DNA of 64,000 bases from Dactylellina haptotyla (lineage: Eukaryota > Ascomycota > Orbiliomycetes > Orbiliales > Orbiliaceae), in the NCBI GenBank assembly GCA_031310005.1, contig CM062385.1, positions 1,798,001 to 1,862,000 on the forward strand, read 5' to 3'. This document shows, in pieces, positions 22,403 to 35,792 of the stretch. How positions within the stretch are numbered: the stretch's first letter is position 1; every line of letters starts with the position of its first letter. The position numbers and the translations under genes were made by a program. The notes under the pieces were generated by a model. It was not told the DNA's origin, searched no databases, and was given only the letters and a program-made list of their open reading frames with translations.

Positions 22403-25400
22403 GGTGGAAAAAGAGGTTTGGCGGGATTCGTTCCGCCAGGCGACTATATAGTATTCTTAATGCAATCCCGGTCAGCCAGCAATATGCGGGCTGTCAATTA
22501 ATGGAGTTGGTGTGTGTGGGTTTGGGGGTGGTGGGAAAGAGCGCTGGGGCGAGTTTGGCTGCAGGGCGGGATCCTGGCGCTCAGATTGGAATATGAGAGT
22601 TCAGGGTAAGACGCCCGCCAAAACGTCACCTTTTGGGATTAAGATGCGAGAAGTGCAATGATAGTAGAGCTTGGGGGGGGCATTAAAAACTCTTTATTAT
22701 CTATCCGTTAAGGTTATTGTTATCGTCATTCGAGGTAATGTTGCGTGGATGGTGGTTTGTTCTCCCAAGTCGGAAGGATATCGGGCAGCACCAGCCGTAT
22801 CTATGGATTTGTTTTGTGTGCGATATCGTCGTATTCGCTCGAGCCGTGTATGAAAAAGAAATGGGAAGAAGAGGAACAGGTGGAAGAAGAGACGTGGGAA
22901 AATGGGTCCGCCACGGGAGCAGACAAATCTCGTAAAATCAAGCTTGGATATTTGTTCAATGGATCGGAATATGTGGTTTCAAAGTTGTTTGCGAGAAGTC
23001 TGTCAGGCCTCATTGACGTCGAATCCCGGCGCCTTAGCCTTTGACTATGCCGTTTGAGGTCCCGTTTCTTGTTTCCTCACCCACGAACGATCGGTGGTGT
23101 CGTGGAATCGTTCAGATGAACAGGAAGGGGGAAATGCCACCGAGAGCCCGCTACGCCAGGTCAACCGCCTCCCGGCTCGAGAATGCGCAGCTGGTCGCTG
23201 TCCTGTCCGTGGTGGTGAGGGTGTGTGCATAAGCACGGGGCTTGAGTTGTTTCTGCACTGAAACTGATTTCCGCTCCTTTCGGGAGAGACTAGCATCAAT
23301 CTCGACGAAGGGTGGATTTCGAGACCACGACTGTGAAAATGTGCTCCGTTGCCTCTCTAGGAGGAGGAGTGAGCCTCAGGTACTCGGTAGGAGTTGGGCA
23401 ATCGCTGGCCGCTCTTCGAAATTCTTCGTGGCGAGGTGGATGGATGAAAACGATATCAGTTTTCTCGACGCACCTAGTGCACCTCGATCCCTCGGGTTAG
23501 GCTTGACGGCTCCGAATGCGAATCCATTTCCACCGGCGGGCGGTGGTAATAGTTTCCCTCTGGCAAAGATTTCCCCACCCTTCAGCATCAGCACTTCAGC
23601 CCGCAAGCAACCCTGCTTTCGCAGGAGAGCAAAGAAACGAACAGAAAAGAAGAAAAAAAGAGAGAGAAAGAGAGAGCGAGAAGCATGAGGGTGAGACACT
23701 GAGACCCACCGCTTGAAGCCCCACCGTCAACGACCAACTCTCTGGGTTCGTCGGTTCTCGCGGCGCAATCTGTGCCATTGCATATGTTCAGGGTATCGCT
23801 GTATGATAAAATTGCGGAAGATGTACATCATCTCCCGTTCCCCCAAAGGTGTATTGCTGGTCGAATTTTATATTCGATAGATCGGCTGTAAGACCATGTC
23901 ATGGTCAAACGGCGACCTTGTCACCAAACTTCTCAGGAAGCCGTTATGTTCACGTCATCGTATTTTAGAAGCAATACACAAGATACTTCAGCTCCGTAGA
24001 ACACGACTTTTGGTGCCGTCTCACGCCGCGACGGCAGAAGATTTTCCTGCGCTTGTCGCAAGGAATGTGTCGCTCCGACATACGGAGAGCATTGAATGGA
24101 GTTTCGGGAGCCTCCTCTCCTCTCCTCGCCATGCCATGCACCCTGCCGTCCATTGATTGCATTTGCGCAGCAAGTTGTGCCGATAACCTTTCGGTAGCAT
24201 GGCAAATCAGGGATCTGGGCTGTTTGTTGCTGCCAAGCATAGGAGCCCGAAGTTTGGTACCTGAGTCTGCCTATCAAAACATGGTAGCCGAAGGTACCAT
24301 CTCAGGTTTGGCACCTATTCCGGCAGGTAGGCCAAAGATCAGGATGGTTAGTTTGGCTTCCGTTCTGTTCAAAACAGGTGAGAGGCAGGCCACGGGGTCT
24401 CAAAGGAATTGAATAGGGTGTTCTTAGGTGCTTTCATAACTATGAAAAGATACATCTGATGCTGTGGCCTGCAAATTGTCCTGCAAATTGTCTTTGGTGG
24501 CGTTTGAAGAGCGCTTGCAAATGTCCCCAAATAGCCGGACAGAAATTAAGGTGCTTCGGAGCCTACTAATCATCTCTCGTCCAGCTACTCCATTTGGTTA
24601 TGCGGTCATCAAAAAAATGACTTCGATTCTGTTAAAAGAAATAATTAATAGCGACACGGCCCGTTCTCTTTGTGCTCACACACCAGTGCTACTGAACCCG
24701 AGATCCATTTTGGGTGCCAACTGACATGTCTGTAAGACCGCTCGTTGGCCGACGGGGTTCGCTCCGCCGTCATGTAGGCTGGCTCACCCACTGCCTGCGA
24801 TAATCGAGTTAGATTGAGGCTTACTGCGCTGCATATGCATACAGGTCTATGTATACCGAGAGTATGCGCATGTCGCCCAAATATCAGAATATATTCAAAA
24901 CTGCGGTTAAAGTGTGTGTAGTAGGGCTTAAGCTTACGATTAGATTCTTTCAGCTTTCGGAATACTGTCAGCTGTCAGATGCACCTAGGTTATCGATAGC
25001 CTGCAGTTGCTGCTCTTCGATCTCGGGATCAGAAGCCAATGAGACGGTGCTTTTCGTCGTCGTTTCAACATGAGAATATGCAGGAGCTGTTTCCGAAACG
25101 GCCAGGAAAATATTAATAGACACAACGCAAGCGACAACACACGAAAAATTGCGGGTGCGGATGAGAACGATAATTAATTAATTAACAGGAAAATCGCATA
25201 CGGAGGCTGGGGCACGCAATACGTCCCGGCCTGGCCACGAGGACTTGAGACATCGGATAAGACAGGCACATATTACTCGAGTCAGTCCGGAATCCCGCTG
25301 GCCAGTCCATGGTCATTGTTGAGATTAACTGACTGACCAAAGTTATTATTACTCGAACCTTCTGTGCGGTTGTGCATTTCTACACCGCACTCGCCTCAGC

Positions 25401-26789
25401 TAGGCATATCACGGATCTTTGCTCCAGATATCCGTTTCTCCTTTTGTTTTGCCATGCATCATGCATATGCGCACATATCTCGAGGCGGCACGCAGCACGG
25501 TTCCTGGTTCTTTCTGTCAAGGGAACCGAATTTGATGTTTCCGCCTCGTCTAGCTTGAGCTCCACGGCAGGGGAAGAACTATGGAACCGGGAGTCCCATG
25601 CATGCGCCAGATGAAGTCTGGTTCTGCATGCCATAATTTGGATCTGTCCCTTAAGATTGCCGATCAGACTAACTCTTAAAAACGACCCGGGCGCCTAGAC
25701 CAACTCCGTTTACATGCTAGTAGTGGCGTGCTGGGAAACTCGGATTTCTTAGAATCCTATGGCTAAGTACGTATATATCACCGACTCGCCTCTAAACCTT
25801 ACCGCTTTTCCTTGCCACCCTGAGACGAGTGGTGGGGAAGACTTACACCCAGGCCCCAAGGATTCTATTTCAGACTTTTTTGCAATGTTTGCCGTTTCGT
25901 GTATCGAAACGTCCTTTCCTACCTGTTTATCTACGAAACGTCTCTTTCGAACTTTGAAATCTGATTTTTCACAATGTTTTACGGATCAGCCCACGTTCGT
26001 TTGATACCATGGAATTCTGATCCGCTATGAAACTTTGACTATTGTAGAATTTAGAATTTCTTATTTTATTATCCGAATTTGCGAAAGTTCTAGCAGAAGC
26101 CCACGGCAGAAACAACGCGAGACATGAATGTGGGCTTCAGGCATCAACAGATTAAAACTATAAACTTCGAAAGAGTCCGGCTTTGTCCGAATCCGAGAAA
26201 TTTCTCATTTGCTTATTCTGAGATACATTTCAATTTCTCCATTGTGCCTTTCCTTGTATTACTTCCCGAGATTAGAAACCGTCGCTTCCGATATCGATTT
26301 CGCATGTTTACCAACTTAAACCGGAATCTCCCATCAATTTAGTATTGCAACATTATGCAGAGCAAAACAATGTTATTGGCTTGCAAAACCCTAACACGGG
26401 GGTTCATGCTACTTCAGTTTGTATCGTATTCTATGAGAATGAGCATATAGAATATGATGCCTTTTGCTCTTGGCTGTCATTATCATTATCACTATCTTGA
26501 CAAAAAATAAAAGGAGCATAGGCCCGCCATGTTATCTGCATTATCAACCATACCCTGCTAGGCAAATAATTATGCTAGCCACTTCGTTTTCTCCTATTCC
26601 ATACTGATGCAGTCGCGAATATTAAACAAAAAACCACACTAGATAACATGTACCCACGTGCGCACTCCATCCGGTCATCGTTGATGGAGACGAAATAAGA
26701 AAGTGATGAAGAAGAAGAAGAGAAAAGATAAATAATTTGAACGCCTTATGCAAGTAATAAAAACAAACGAAAATCGTTCATAGTCACAC
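22403..26789. other. Intergenic, 4.4 kb
   Basis: The left end is the promoter of the RING/IBR gene. A purine-rich strand (23640-23685) and a GAAGAA run (about 26706-26722) are present. The right end is the 3' flank of acid trehalase. I tried the longer open frames in this stretch and found no domain, signal peptide or splice pattern worth calling. Confidence 0.4.
23640..23685. repeat. Purine-rich GA/GAA low-complexity tract
   Basis: About 45 bases of almost pure A and G on the plus strand, including AGAGAGAAAGAGAGAG. Confidence 0.7.
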
Positions 26790-29700
26790 TCAGGCCCCGA
26801 TAAGGGCAACTTCGGCAACCGTGGCTCCGAATTTGGCATCAGGACTCAACTGGTTGCCTGCGATGGTCAACCTAGCAAAACGTCCTTCGTACTCCTTGTC
26901 AAATATAACCGAGGTGCTGTTACCGTCTTCCAATTGAGGTTCGATATATCTCTTTGGGTCGTAGGCAATAGCGACGGCAACGTTCTCTTGTCCCCAAACT
27001 CGCTCCCATGTGTTGGTATCGTTGGAGATTTCGAGGACCCAGCTGTGAGGAACGGAAGAACCCCAGGTGAGAATAACCTCGCGAATCTTACGGTGGTCGC
27101 TTGGGATGTTGGCATTGTCTGGTGGAGGTGGGAAAGCACCCGCGAGATCAATAGTAATGCTGCTTGGGTCTTTGCTTATTGGCTGCCAGGTTGTAGCATT
27201 GCTACCATCAACGGCAGCTAGTGGGAAATGGGATGGCGCCCATGTCACATTGCTGGTAACGGGCACACACTGGGCCAAGTTGCCAGTCTGGAAGGGTGGG
27301 TTCTTGTGGGGAAGACGGGTTGGGATAATGAGCTCCTGGTTGAGGTAAAGATGGTAAGTACCAGCTTTGGCATTTTTGTCGCCAATTCGAACTGGCACGG
27401 CGCCCTTATACTCGAGATATGAGTTACGGGATACAACACGTTTAATCCTGGTGTTTTGTTGGCCAATGTAAACCTCGAAGCTTGCGCCTTGCCATTTCAT
27501 AGTCTTATAGAGGATACCGCCACTCAGATGGGGAGGAAGAGATGGCTCGAGATAGAAAGCATCTTGCATTGGCCTGAAGCCTGTGTATCCGTGGGTCCAG
27601 ACTTGAAGGTAACCACCGTGACCAGTAAGGAAGGGGAACGCGGGGTTTGTTCCACCATTTGTGTAGAAGTTATCGTCAACTTGCTCTGAGAAGTGGTACC
27701 AAGGTGCACGTAGATAGGTCTGGGATCCCTGGAGAGCGTGGGTCCACGACTGGCATCCAGTGTCAACCAACTCAGCGGAGACGATAGAGTAAATTGACCA
27801 TGTCATTGCTGGGCCATCTGGAGATTGAGCTTTCGCGTAGAAGAAGAGATCGTTCTTTGCTTGAGTGTCGTTGAATTTGAATCCAAGGGGATAGGAAATA
27901 AGAGCAACATCAACTTGTTTGATGGTGACAGATCCGTTCATACCGGTAAACTCGGGTATAATACCGGCTTCAGCGTCATATGGGATAAACATCTTTTGCT
28001 CAATAGATGTCCAGTTGGAGGGAGCGGTAAACCCGACCAACTTAGCGAGGTCAAGGGCGACCGCGAACAATTTTTTGATAGAAGCGTTTGTGAACGCACC
28101 ATCATCGACGTGATTGGCATATTCATCCTAGTTCTATCTGTTAGTTGATGGTTATTTTATTTTACTCGGGCCAAAGCAACTTACTGGATCTGTCAAATTG
28201 GAGGTGTGATAGGTCCCATTGATCAAGGTAACATACTCAGCAAAGAAGTTGGTAATTTTGCGAATGAGTGGCCATCCCTCGTTCTGTAAAAAGTCCATAT
28301 CTCCAGTATTTAGGTAGTACTCCCACGCCGCGAATGCGATGTCGGTGTTAAGATGGTACTGGTAATCGACGCAAGGACCCGTTCCGGTGCAGTTACCGAA
28401 TCTGCCTGTGGTCCAAGAGAAAACTGCGGTGTCTGCACTGTATCCATTTTCGCGGGCATTGCGTTCAGACTGCTCCAAGAGTCTGCTTCTAAAGTTGATG
28501 ATTGGTAGAGCGTATTCTGGCCATATGGTGACGAGTCCAGGGTACATCCAAAGATCAGCATCCCAGAAGACGACTGTGCAGAATCTGTTAGCAGTTATCT
28601 TTTACAATATAAAGGATCTTTATACTTACATCCTGCATAACTGTCACTGGTCAAGCCGCCGACAGAGATCGAGGCGTCGCTGCCGAGATGCTTAGGTCCT
28701 TTACCGCTTCGGACAGCACAAAGCAAATGGAAGAGGGTTGCCTGTAAGCTGATCTGCAGTTCTTCATCGTACTCAGCCAAGATTGAGCCATCTTCCCACA
28801 GATCATCCCAGACTTCGTTGTGCTCGAGAAGGATTTGTTTGAAGCCAGCATCCGATGCAGCCAAGGCGGCAGTTCTTGCAACGATATCTGTGTTATTCGG
28901 GAAAGCCTCGGAGCTTGCAATTCCAACAGCTTTGAAAACCGAAAACTTTGTACCACCAGTGAGTGATGCTTTAAAGGTTTGAGAGGCGGTGGAAATATTC
29001 TTAGGGACCCAATCTAGGCTCTCACCAGAGGCACGGCCCGAAACGTCACCACTGAATTTGACGGTGGAGTAAACATAAGCAGTTATATCTGCAAGACCCT
29101 CTGGATGAACGGCGGACCAAATAATATTTTCTGCTCCAGACTCCATTCCGGTTCCTGCAGGCCAGGTTCGTAGAGCGCCTCGTCCATCAAGGAGGTCCAA
29201 GAAGGATACGTCCACATTTTGGCTAGCTACAACGTCCAATTGGACGTATCCGACGTTTGCGCGGAATCGACTTGCCAAGATCGTGTAGGTAAGGTTATAG
29301 CTAACACCTCCTGACGGGGTCCAGGTGAGGGATGTCTTCACAATTCCGTTTCTCAAACTCATAGATTGCATAAAATTTGAAATCGTAGAATTAAGAGTTC
29401 CAGGTCCATAGGTGTGGCCGTCTGGAGTGATCAAATACATAGAAGCCCAATTTGGGAGTCCGGAGATCGCGCTTTCGCCTCCCTTGGCAGCAAGGTCAGC
29501 AAAGTTGGTACGACTCGTGTTTGGCTGGCTGTCCCAAAATCCAGAAACGGTACCGAAAGTGACCCGGCGATTATCCAATGGCCAACCGTTGACGGGTTGG
29601 TACGGTCCATCTGGATCAGAGGTGTTATAATCCTGCTGGAAACCATGGCCTTCGGCTCCGAAACGTTGCCCGAAGTATCCATTGGCGACGTAAGGTGTGT

Positions 29701-29941
29701 GTTGGTAGGCGTTCTGGACCAATTCGTGGGTAAACAAAGTGAAGGTTTCATTGTCCCAGTGAGGAGCCGTCAATGGCTCATCTGAAAAGACATTCGCATC
29801 TGGAGGAGGATTATCAATTTGACGGGACTCCAGATTACTGAAAGGGTCTTTGACGAGCTTTGACCAGGGGAATGCATTGGAGCTCCCCAGCAAGCTGGAG
29901 AGCAGCGAAACAGAGAGAGATAAACGAGCGAACGACTTCAT
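26790..29941 (-). CDS. ATH1: Acid trehalase, secreted or vacuolar (GH65)
   Basis: Hydrolyses trehalose to two glucose, outside the cell or in the vacuole. Exons 29941-28630, 28573-28185 and 28127-26790; introns 28574-28629 and 28128-28184, both with GTAAGT donors. The product is 1012 residues, the usual size. A signal peptide is clear (MKSFARLSLSVSLLSSLLGS). The first join restores the substrate-pocket motif SDSYAGFVFWDADLWMYPG (about residues 431-449). The second join restores DPDEYANHVDDGAFTN; by analogy with GH65 phosphorylases Glu 569 is the likely general acid. Many NxS/T sites fit a secreted protein. The C-terminal part (LAAVDGSNATTWQPISKDPS, then HSWVLEISNDTNTWERVW) resembles a discoidin-like sugar-binding domain. 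ATG 29941 is preferred over 29974 because it places the signal peptide at the N-terminus. Confidence 0.93.
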
Positions 29942-32900
29942 CTTAGCGAGCGTGGTTTCAACCGGCGCGGGCAATGCCTAGTAATCAATAAATTTGAAAT
30001 GCTCTATTCAAAGAAGTAAAAGAGAGTTAGTAGAGCGCTGGAGAGAGTTTATCGAACGTATTTCCGAGACCTCCAGATGAAGTAGATGGAGATTGAGGTG
30101 CAATTGAAGCTCTGATGGTGGCGGGTTGCTTATGGCCCTCATCGTGAGGTCAACACCTGCGCAGAGCTCAAGCGCCGCAACTGCCATGAACGTCAACCCA
30201 ACGCAGAGGGGGGAGAATGACGGAGTGTCAACCATCGCGCAAACCGAGAAGGCGAGTGATGCTTGCTTGAGGGTATCATAATAACAATGGGCGACGTGGA
30301 GGAGAAAATCAAGCGGTGGGAGGGAATTCTGGGCGCTATGGCTTACCTACCTACTCTATGACGCTCGTCATTCAGGTCTGCGATATCGAACGACCTCAAT
30401 GAATTCAGCGCAAACTATTAGACAACAGCGAAAGGTTTCCCAATGTCCGAATCTCCGAAAGGCTGCCTGAAGAGAATCTCAAGGGCAAGAGATATTCTCT
30501 CCTTCGTCCTCCCCGCCTTCTTATAAATCCTGCGCCTTCGCGACTCGTGACAAGACTCAGGAACCATGGCAGCGCGGCGGCAGGGAACCATCGGTATACA
30601 CAGGTCGAATTTCGAAGAGAAACGTCAGGGAGCAGTTAGTCTACCGACGATCCAACTGGTGGCTGGCATGATCCCCGCAAAAAATTTTAAACTTGACTCT
30701 CACCCGAGGGGTCATGGAAGCTGCCTGTTGAGAGCATGCATATACACAGCATACTACAGCGGACGACATACTAATCGCAGAGAAAAAAAGTTTTTGGCGG
30801 GTGACATGGGTCCGGGGATGCATGTCGTATGCCATGGAAAGTCCTTCGAACAAGTAAAAGCAAGGTAACAGGTACCTTGGAAACTTATCAGCCAAGGCTA
30901 TGATTGTTTTTTGACAGACTGATTCAGAGCGTTGCGGTTCATGCGAAACATGGGCTCGCAGCTGGTCAGTGGTTCCCTGTACAAAACGGCGACTTTGTGC
31001 GAACCTGTTCCACCAGAGATTTCGAAATTTGCCCACCAGGAGAATCTTGTAGACATGTACGCTCGGATATTACGACTAACAACTATTTTTCTTTTTGTTT
31101 CTTTTAAATGGTCTAAATGGGTCTCACTTGTATTTCCGCTGCAGCATTTAGACGTCGCAATCCTGCCGGATATGATACCCGTTCTTGGAAAATCCGGGGT
31201 TGTTAGCTGCATGATATCATCGCCAAGGATGCGCCATCCGCCTGCAAGTTTTGTTGGCGGTTGGTGCTTGTGTTTTTCAACCTCACGTTATGATTGTCGC
31301 TGGGTTTAAGGCTACCAGATCACTTTTCGCGTTCTTTTGACAAGCGTTACACGGGATTGCATCGATTATACCTCCAAGCTTTCATGAGGTTCAGCCAGAG
31401 AGTCGGAAGGAGTAGATTCATGTAACCGAACGTGAATTTCCTTTGCATCATGAGCACTGGATCCTAAACAATATCTATTGTTCTAGCGTGTTCTCTCTCC
31501 GTATTACCACCCCGCTCGCTTTGGATGTTTGCCTGAGCTTATTGCGAGTGGGGACCGGCCATACATAGGTGACCTCATCAAGAGCGCCGCCATTGCTTCT
31601 GGAAGGCATCGTCGACTTCTAAGACAGAAGCTCCACACAACACCCGCCAATGGTATCGTCTTTCGCTTAACCATGAAATCGGTAGTGGCAATCGGCTCTG
31701 CTCGGTCCAAAGGCGCGGTTTTTGTTCAGCAGATTTCTCTCAACTTTGAACTATTCTGCGCTAATCGCTGCGAATTACTAATTACGGTGGTGATCCAATA
31801 GTTGTAGTCTAGATGGTTGGACTTGGCGAACCCGGCGAACCCGATGACTAGCCACCAGGCGATTGAGATAGAACCTGGGGGTGGAGAATGCGGGGTTTTG
31901 AGATCCTGCAATGTAACTCCCGGAAAGATGCAGGCATCTCGCTGGCTAGAAAACCGGCGGCGTAGGCTGCAATATATCGGTACAATCGCTGGGCAATCGA
32001 GCCGAGTCTAGTGTGTCACTACTGATATCTTAATCGGCCCATTGTTCCTTATCGATAGTTCTTGAAATAAATATAAACGTTGCGATCCATAACTCATCCG
32101 AGACCTAGCAATTCCTGATGCTAGAAAAACTAGGGCAGGGATGGAATTTCGCAGGAAAACTGTTGTCTGTTGGTTGTTTCGCTGATAAATGATATTGCGG
32201 ATGTAATGAATCGATAGCGATATCGCAAAACACTAATTCCAACTCAGACGCTAGCCGTGGTCGACCTTGGAGGCCAAACTCGGAACCAGTGCGAACCTGG
32301 TTTTATTGAAGGGGTTGCAACTTTAAAGCTTCTGGTTCGAAATACAAGCATTGTGCGACCTATGTTATTCCATGGGTAGACCATGTGGCTTCGGCTTTCC
32401 CTAACTTTCCAGATCTCTACAGATCCTATCAATCTGAACAGCCAAATTTCAACTGCACATGGCTTCCAGAAGCTTGTACAACCACCAGTTTGGGAAAGTA
32501 GCAGCCCACCTTGTTGGCAACACAAACTCCTTCACTTTGCTTCGGTGTATGCAAGGGACAAGCTCACCTATCTCGGCCAGCAAGGCCATATATCGGGCGG
32601 AAATTAGATGACTTGCCGCAACGTCTGTTCGCAAGCAAGGACCGAGGCAAGGGTTGGGCTAGTATCAGCAGGGTCCAACATGTGTTCTTGGGGATACGCA
32701 GTCCCGTCTAATCAGAATGTTTGCGACAAAAGAGACTGCTGTCGCCGTGAAGTTTCTGTCGCGCCGTCTGAGCCCCTTGTCTTCATGATAAGGACTCTCA
32801 TACTATTTTTCAAGGGTTACATCCGCCATCTCTCTCATCGCAGGCTTGATGCCTCTCGTGGCTATGGTTGGCGCTGCGCCTGCATGTTGCGAGCTCACCT

Positions 32901-33255
32901 TCATCCCTGGCTACGGCTGAACTCTTCACCGCTTCATGATGGCAAACTTGTTTTATCTCGCATGCGAAAGGGTTTTATTGGACTACTATACGTACAAGGG
33001 GGAATAAATACAGGATGTAGTAAATCGAATGCAGGGGTAAACAACAACAGCATATGCATATGTACGATATCTTTCAAGGGGAATTTTTGGTTGATTGACT
33101 GGCAATCATTAGATCGCTTCGTCCCAAAATATACAGGATGCTTTTTATCTCCAACTCTGGAATATGGCGGGGCTCACACGTTGCCCGGGTTGTGTGAATC
33201 CAGCCATGTCTCTTGGATATATTCCGTGCCGTAGTGATAAAAATCACTGCCCAAT
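29942..33255. other. Intergenic between acid trehalase and cutinase
   Basis: The left part is the acid trehalase promoter region. The rest holds scattered short open frames in all frames, none with motifs. A plus-strand frame at 32608-33234 is long but Cys-scattered and codon-random. No tRNA boxes convinced me. Confidence 0.4.
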
Positions 33256-34011
33256 TTAAGACAAACCAGCAGCCCTGATTCTGGCGGTCAAGAAGCTGAC
33301 AGCCTCTGGAACTCTGCGGACGTAGTCGAGATGGGCTGGGAGGATGGTGAGAGTACCAGCGCAGACGGCATCGCCAACATTGCAGATGATCAAGGTCTTC
33401 TCAGTTGGGAAGTTTTTGATGCGGCCACCGTCCTGGAGGTTCTGGGTATCACCGAAAGTAACAATACCGGCAATCTTGTTCTTGACGGAGGTTGAAAGGT
33501 CCTCAACGGCACGGTGGGTAAGGGCAGCTCCCTGACTGTATCCACCTCCGACAAGGATCGAGTTGGGGCACTTGCTGGCGGCATCGTTGAACAAGGCTTT
33601 CATCTCAGCGATTCCAGCATAGTCGGCACCTCCTGGCAGGAAGTTGGTGGAAAGAAGGGCACCATAGTCGATACCTTCAACAGCAACCCTGGTAGAGCCG
33701 AAGGCGCTCTTCAAGCCATTTCCAGTTGGTGGACCAACGCTAGAGCCCTAAAAGAGAATTTCAGTTACTATCATTAAAACGAACGGAAATGTCTATTTGT
33801 AAAATATCCAGAGAATCTCTCTTACCATGTTTCCAACTTCAGTCGATCCTCTAGCGAAGAAGAAGATGACGGGACGGCATCCGTAGCGAGTGTACTCATT
33901 CGCGGTGGTTCCAACGCTCTGGCGTTTCTCGAGTTCGACCTCACCCTCAATTGGGGTTGGGACGGCAGCAGCGAGAGCAGCGAGGGAAGCGATGAGGAGT
34001 TGGAACTTCAT
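33256..34011 (-). CDS. Cutinase (secreted serine esterase, CE5)
   Basis: Cleaves cutin and related polyesters outside the cell. Two exons, 34011-33826 and 33747-33256, with a 78-bp intron (GTAAGA donor, TTTTAG acceptor) that gives GNMGSSVGPPTGNGLK on joining. The product is 225 residues, normal length. A signal peptide (MKFQLLIASLAALAAAVPTP) is followed by a short propeptide ending LEKR, a likely Kex2 site. The catalytic triad is complete: Ser 133 in GGYSQGAA, Asp 188 in GDAVCAG, His 201 in PAHLDY. Four Cys are present (YGCRP, SKCPN, IICNV, AVCAG) for the two disulfides of the family. The oxyanion region ARGSTEVGNM is intact. Nothing suggests inactivation. Confidence 0.95.
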
Positions 34012-35777
34012 TTTGGCTGGGTTTTATTTGATTATATAAGATACTCAATATCTTTATATGTTGGAAGTGGGCGAATGAGGCTGTTGTAGACTAGGCTAGC
34101 TACAGGTATGCTTTGGAGATGGACTCGAAGGGATGATATCTAAGAGACTTGTTGATGCTGATGATGGAAGTGAAGTAGCTGGAGAAGAGAGAGACATGAT
34201 CATCTTTATAATAAGTCGTCGACATTGAAGTTGACAGCTCCAATGTTCAAACATCGTCGTGATCTTTCCTAAGTAGATTCTGCCGCTCGCTATCCTCGGT
34301 TACTTCCCCGGATTACGAAAGTTCGAAGCCTCGACGGGTCGTTCGTGTCCAAGTGGTCGAGATCTTCGTTTCAACCGCAGTTCTGAGAATCTTGGAAGTC
34401 GCTAAACCTAGCCCCATTTTGCCTCGGAACCCCGCCTTTTGCTTTGCGCTGGGTCCAGCGGGCGATCAACATATACCTTGTCGTTACTGGTTTTAATGAT
34501 ATTGTTAATATATAGCAGCGACAGTGACAAGGACTGTGCGTATTATTACCATGAATTATCAACAACGATGCCTCGGTTGCTACCAGTTCTGGCTTGGTGA
34601 GATGTGATCTACCCCTGCATTTAGATGAAATGAGATTTTTTAATAGTTAGAAACTAAAGAAAACGATTCGGGTATACGCCATCGTGAGCTGGCCAGCTGG
34701 ACGTCGTGCTTGGAAATGTAGCATGCGCCTCAAGTTCCCCTTGGCGAGCAGGCTCCTTTTCACGATTTTAAGCCGTTCTAAACTTTCTACCTATCGATCG
34801 CCATACTCTGATCTTGGAATTGTCGCTGGCCGTCATTTGAGAAAAAAAGAGACGGAGTTGTAGATGCGAAATGTAGCGTGGATCTGCCCCGCACTTGCTC
34901 CTCAGAGTCAATGCCCCGGAAAAATCAAGCGAACACACCCCGGATAAGTTTAGCGGTTTGTGGGGTAGTTGGAATTGCTGATGAAATCTCGCATTCTGAT
35001 TGGAATAGTTTTATTTCCAAGAGAATATCAATCACGGGTTCTGAGGCAAAGGGTGTGGCTTGCTTCCCGTTCTCACAATAGGGAACTTGCAGCCTAAGCT
35101 TAAAACTCAGAAACAATAATTTCTTCCTGGCTAATATCTCCCTTGGCAGATATTCTTCGGAGCTGTTCGTGTTTTGTCTAATATTTAGCTCTAATATTCG
35201 AACATCAAATTAATTGAACATGGAGACAGAGCACAGATGAACAGCGTGTCATGGTATCAATATTTATCGTGGATGATTTACGAGACAAATATTTGTTCCG
35301 CTGGCTCAAGCGCCCAAGGTTAAGCGACCCGGATCCGACAAATCGTAATTCTTCCATGAAGTTTAACGAAAAGCACCCATCCTCGAGGCCTCAAGGATCA
35401 GACAGACTTGACGGAAAGAAAAGGCGAAGATTCCGGTTCCAAAACAGTTTCCAACGAACGCTTCTAGTTTCAAATCTTGATCTCTCTCTACTACCTGACC
35501 CACTTACCGAGGCATCTGTATGTATGCATAAAAGTGGAGACGAGGCCTGCGCCAATTGCGCCAAGCGCAGGGGTTTTCGTGCAACCAAGGGATGTGTTTG
35601 CTGGAGATGAGCGATTCGATGGCAAAGCGAGCGGGCTCGTGCACAACTTTCACGCTTGAGAGCCCGGTTTACTTGACATTGTGACCACGCGGGTTCTTTA
35701 TTCTGCGATCTTTGCAGGCAACTGCGAGCGAGCCCCTAGAGTGATTGCGCTTGCATATCCGTTGCACTTGGGGGAAG

Positions 35778-35792
35778 TTTTTTTTTTTTTTT
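35778..35792. repeat. Poly-T run
   Basis: Fifteen T residues in the gene-poor region, 5' of nothing obvious. Confidence 0.8.

Noticed and set aside
24053-24412. A 119-codon plus-strand frame with scattered Cys
   Set aside because: Overlaps comparable frames on the other strand and has no signal peptide or motif.
32608-33234. A 208-codon plus-strand frame before cutinase; another frame inside it reads PLVAMVGAAPACCEL like a signal peptide
   Set aside because: The long frame is motif-free, and the signal-like frame stops after about 23 residues without splice sites that extend it.
34340-34400. tRNA-like words (GTCCAAGTGGTCGAGATC and GTTTCAACC)
   Set aside because: The A-box resemblance is fair, but no T-arm, acceptor pairing or B box at the right distance follows.
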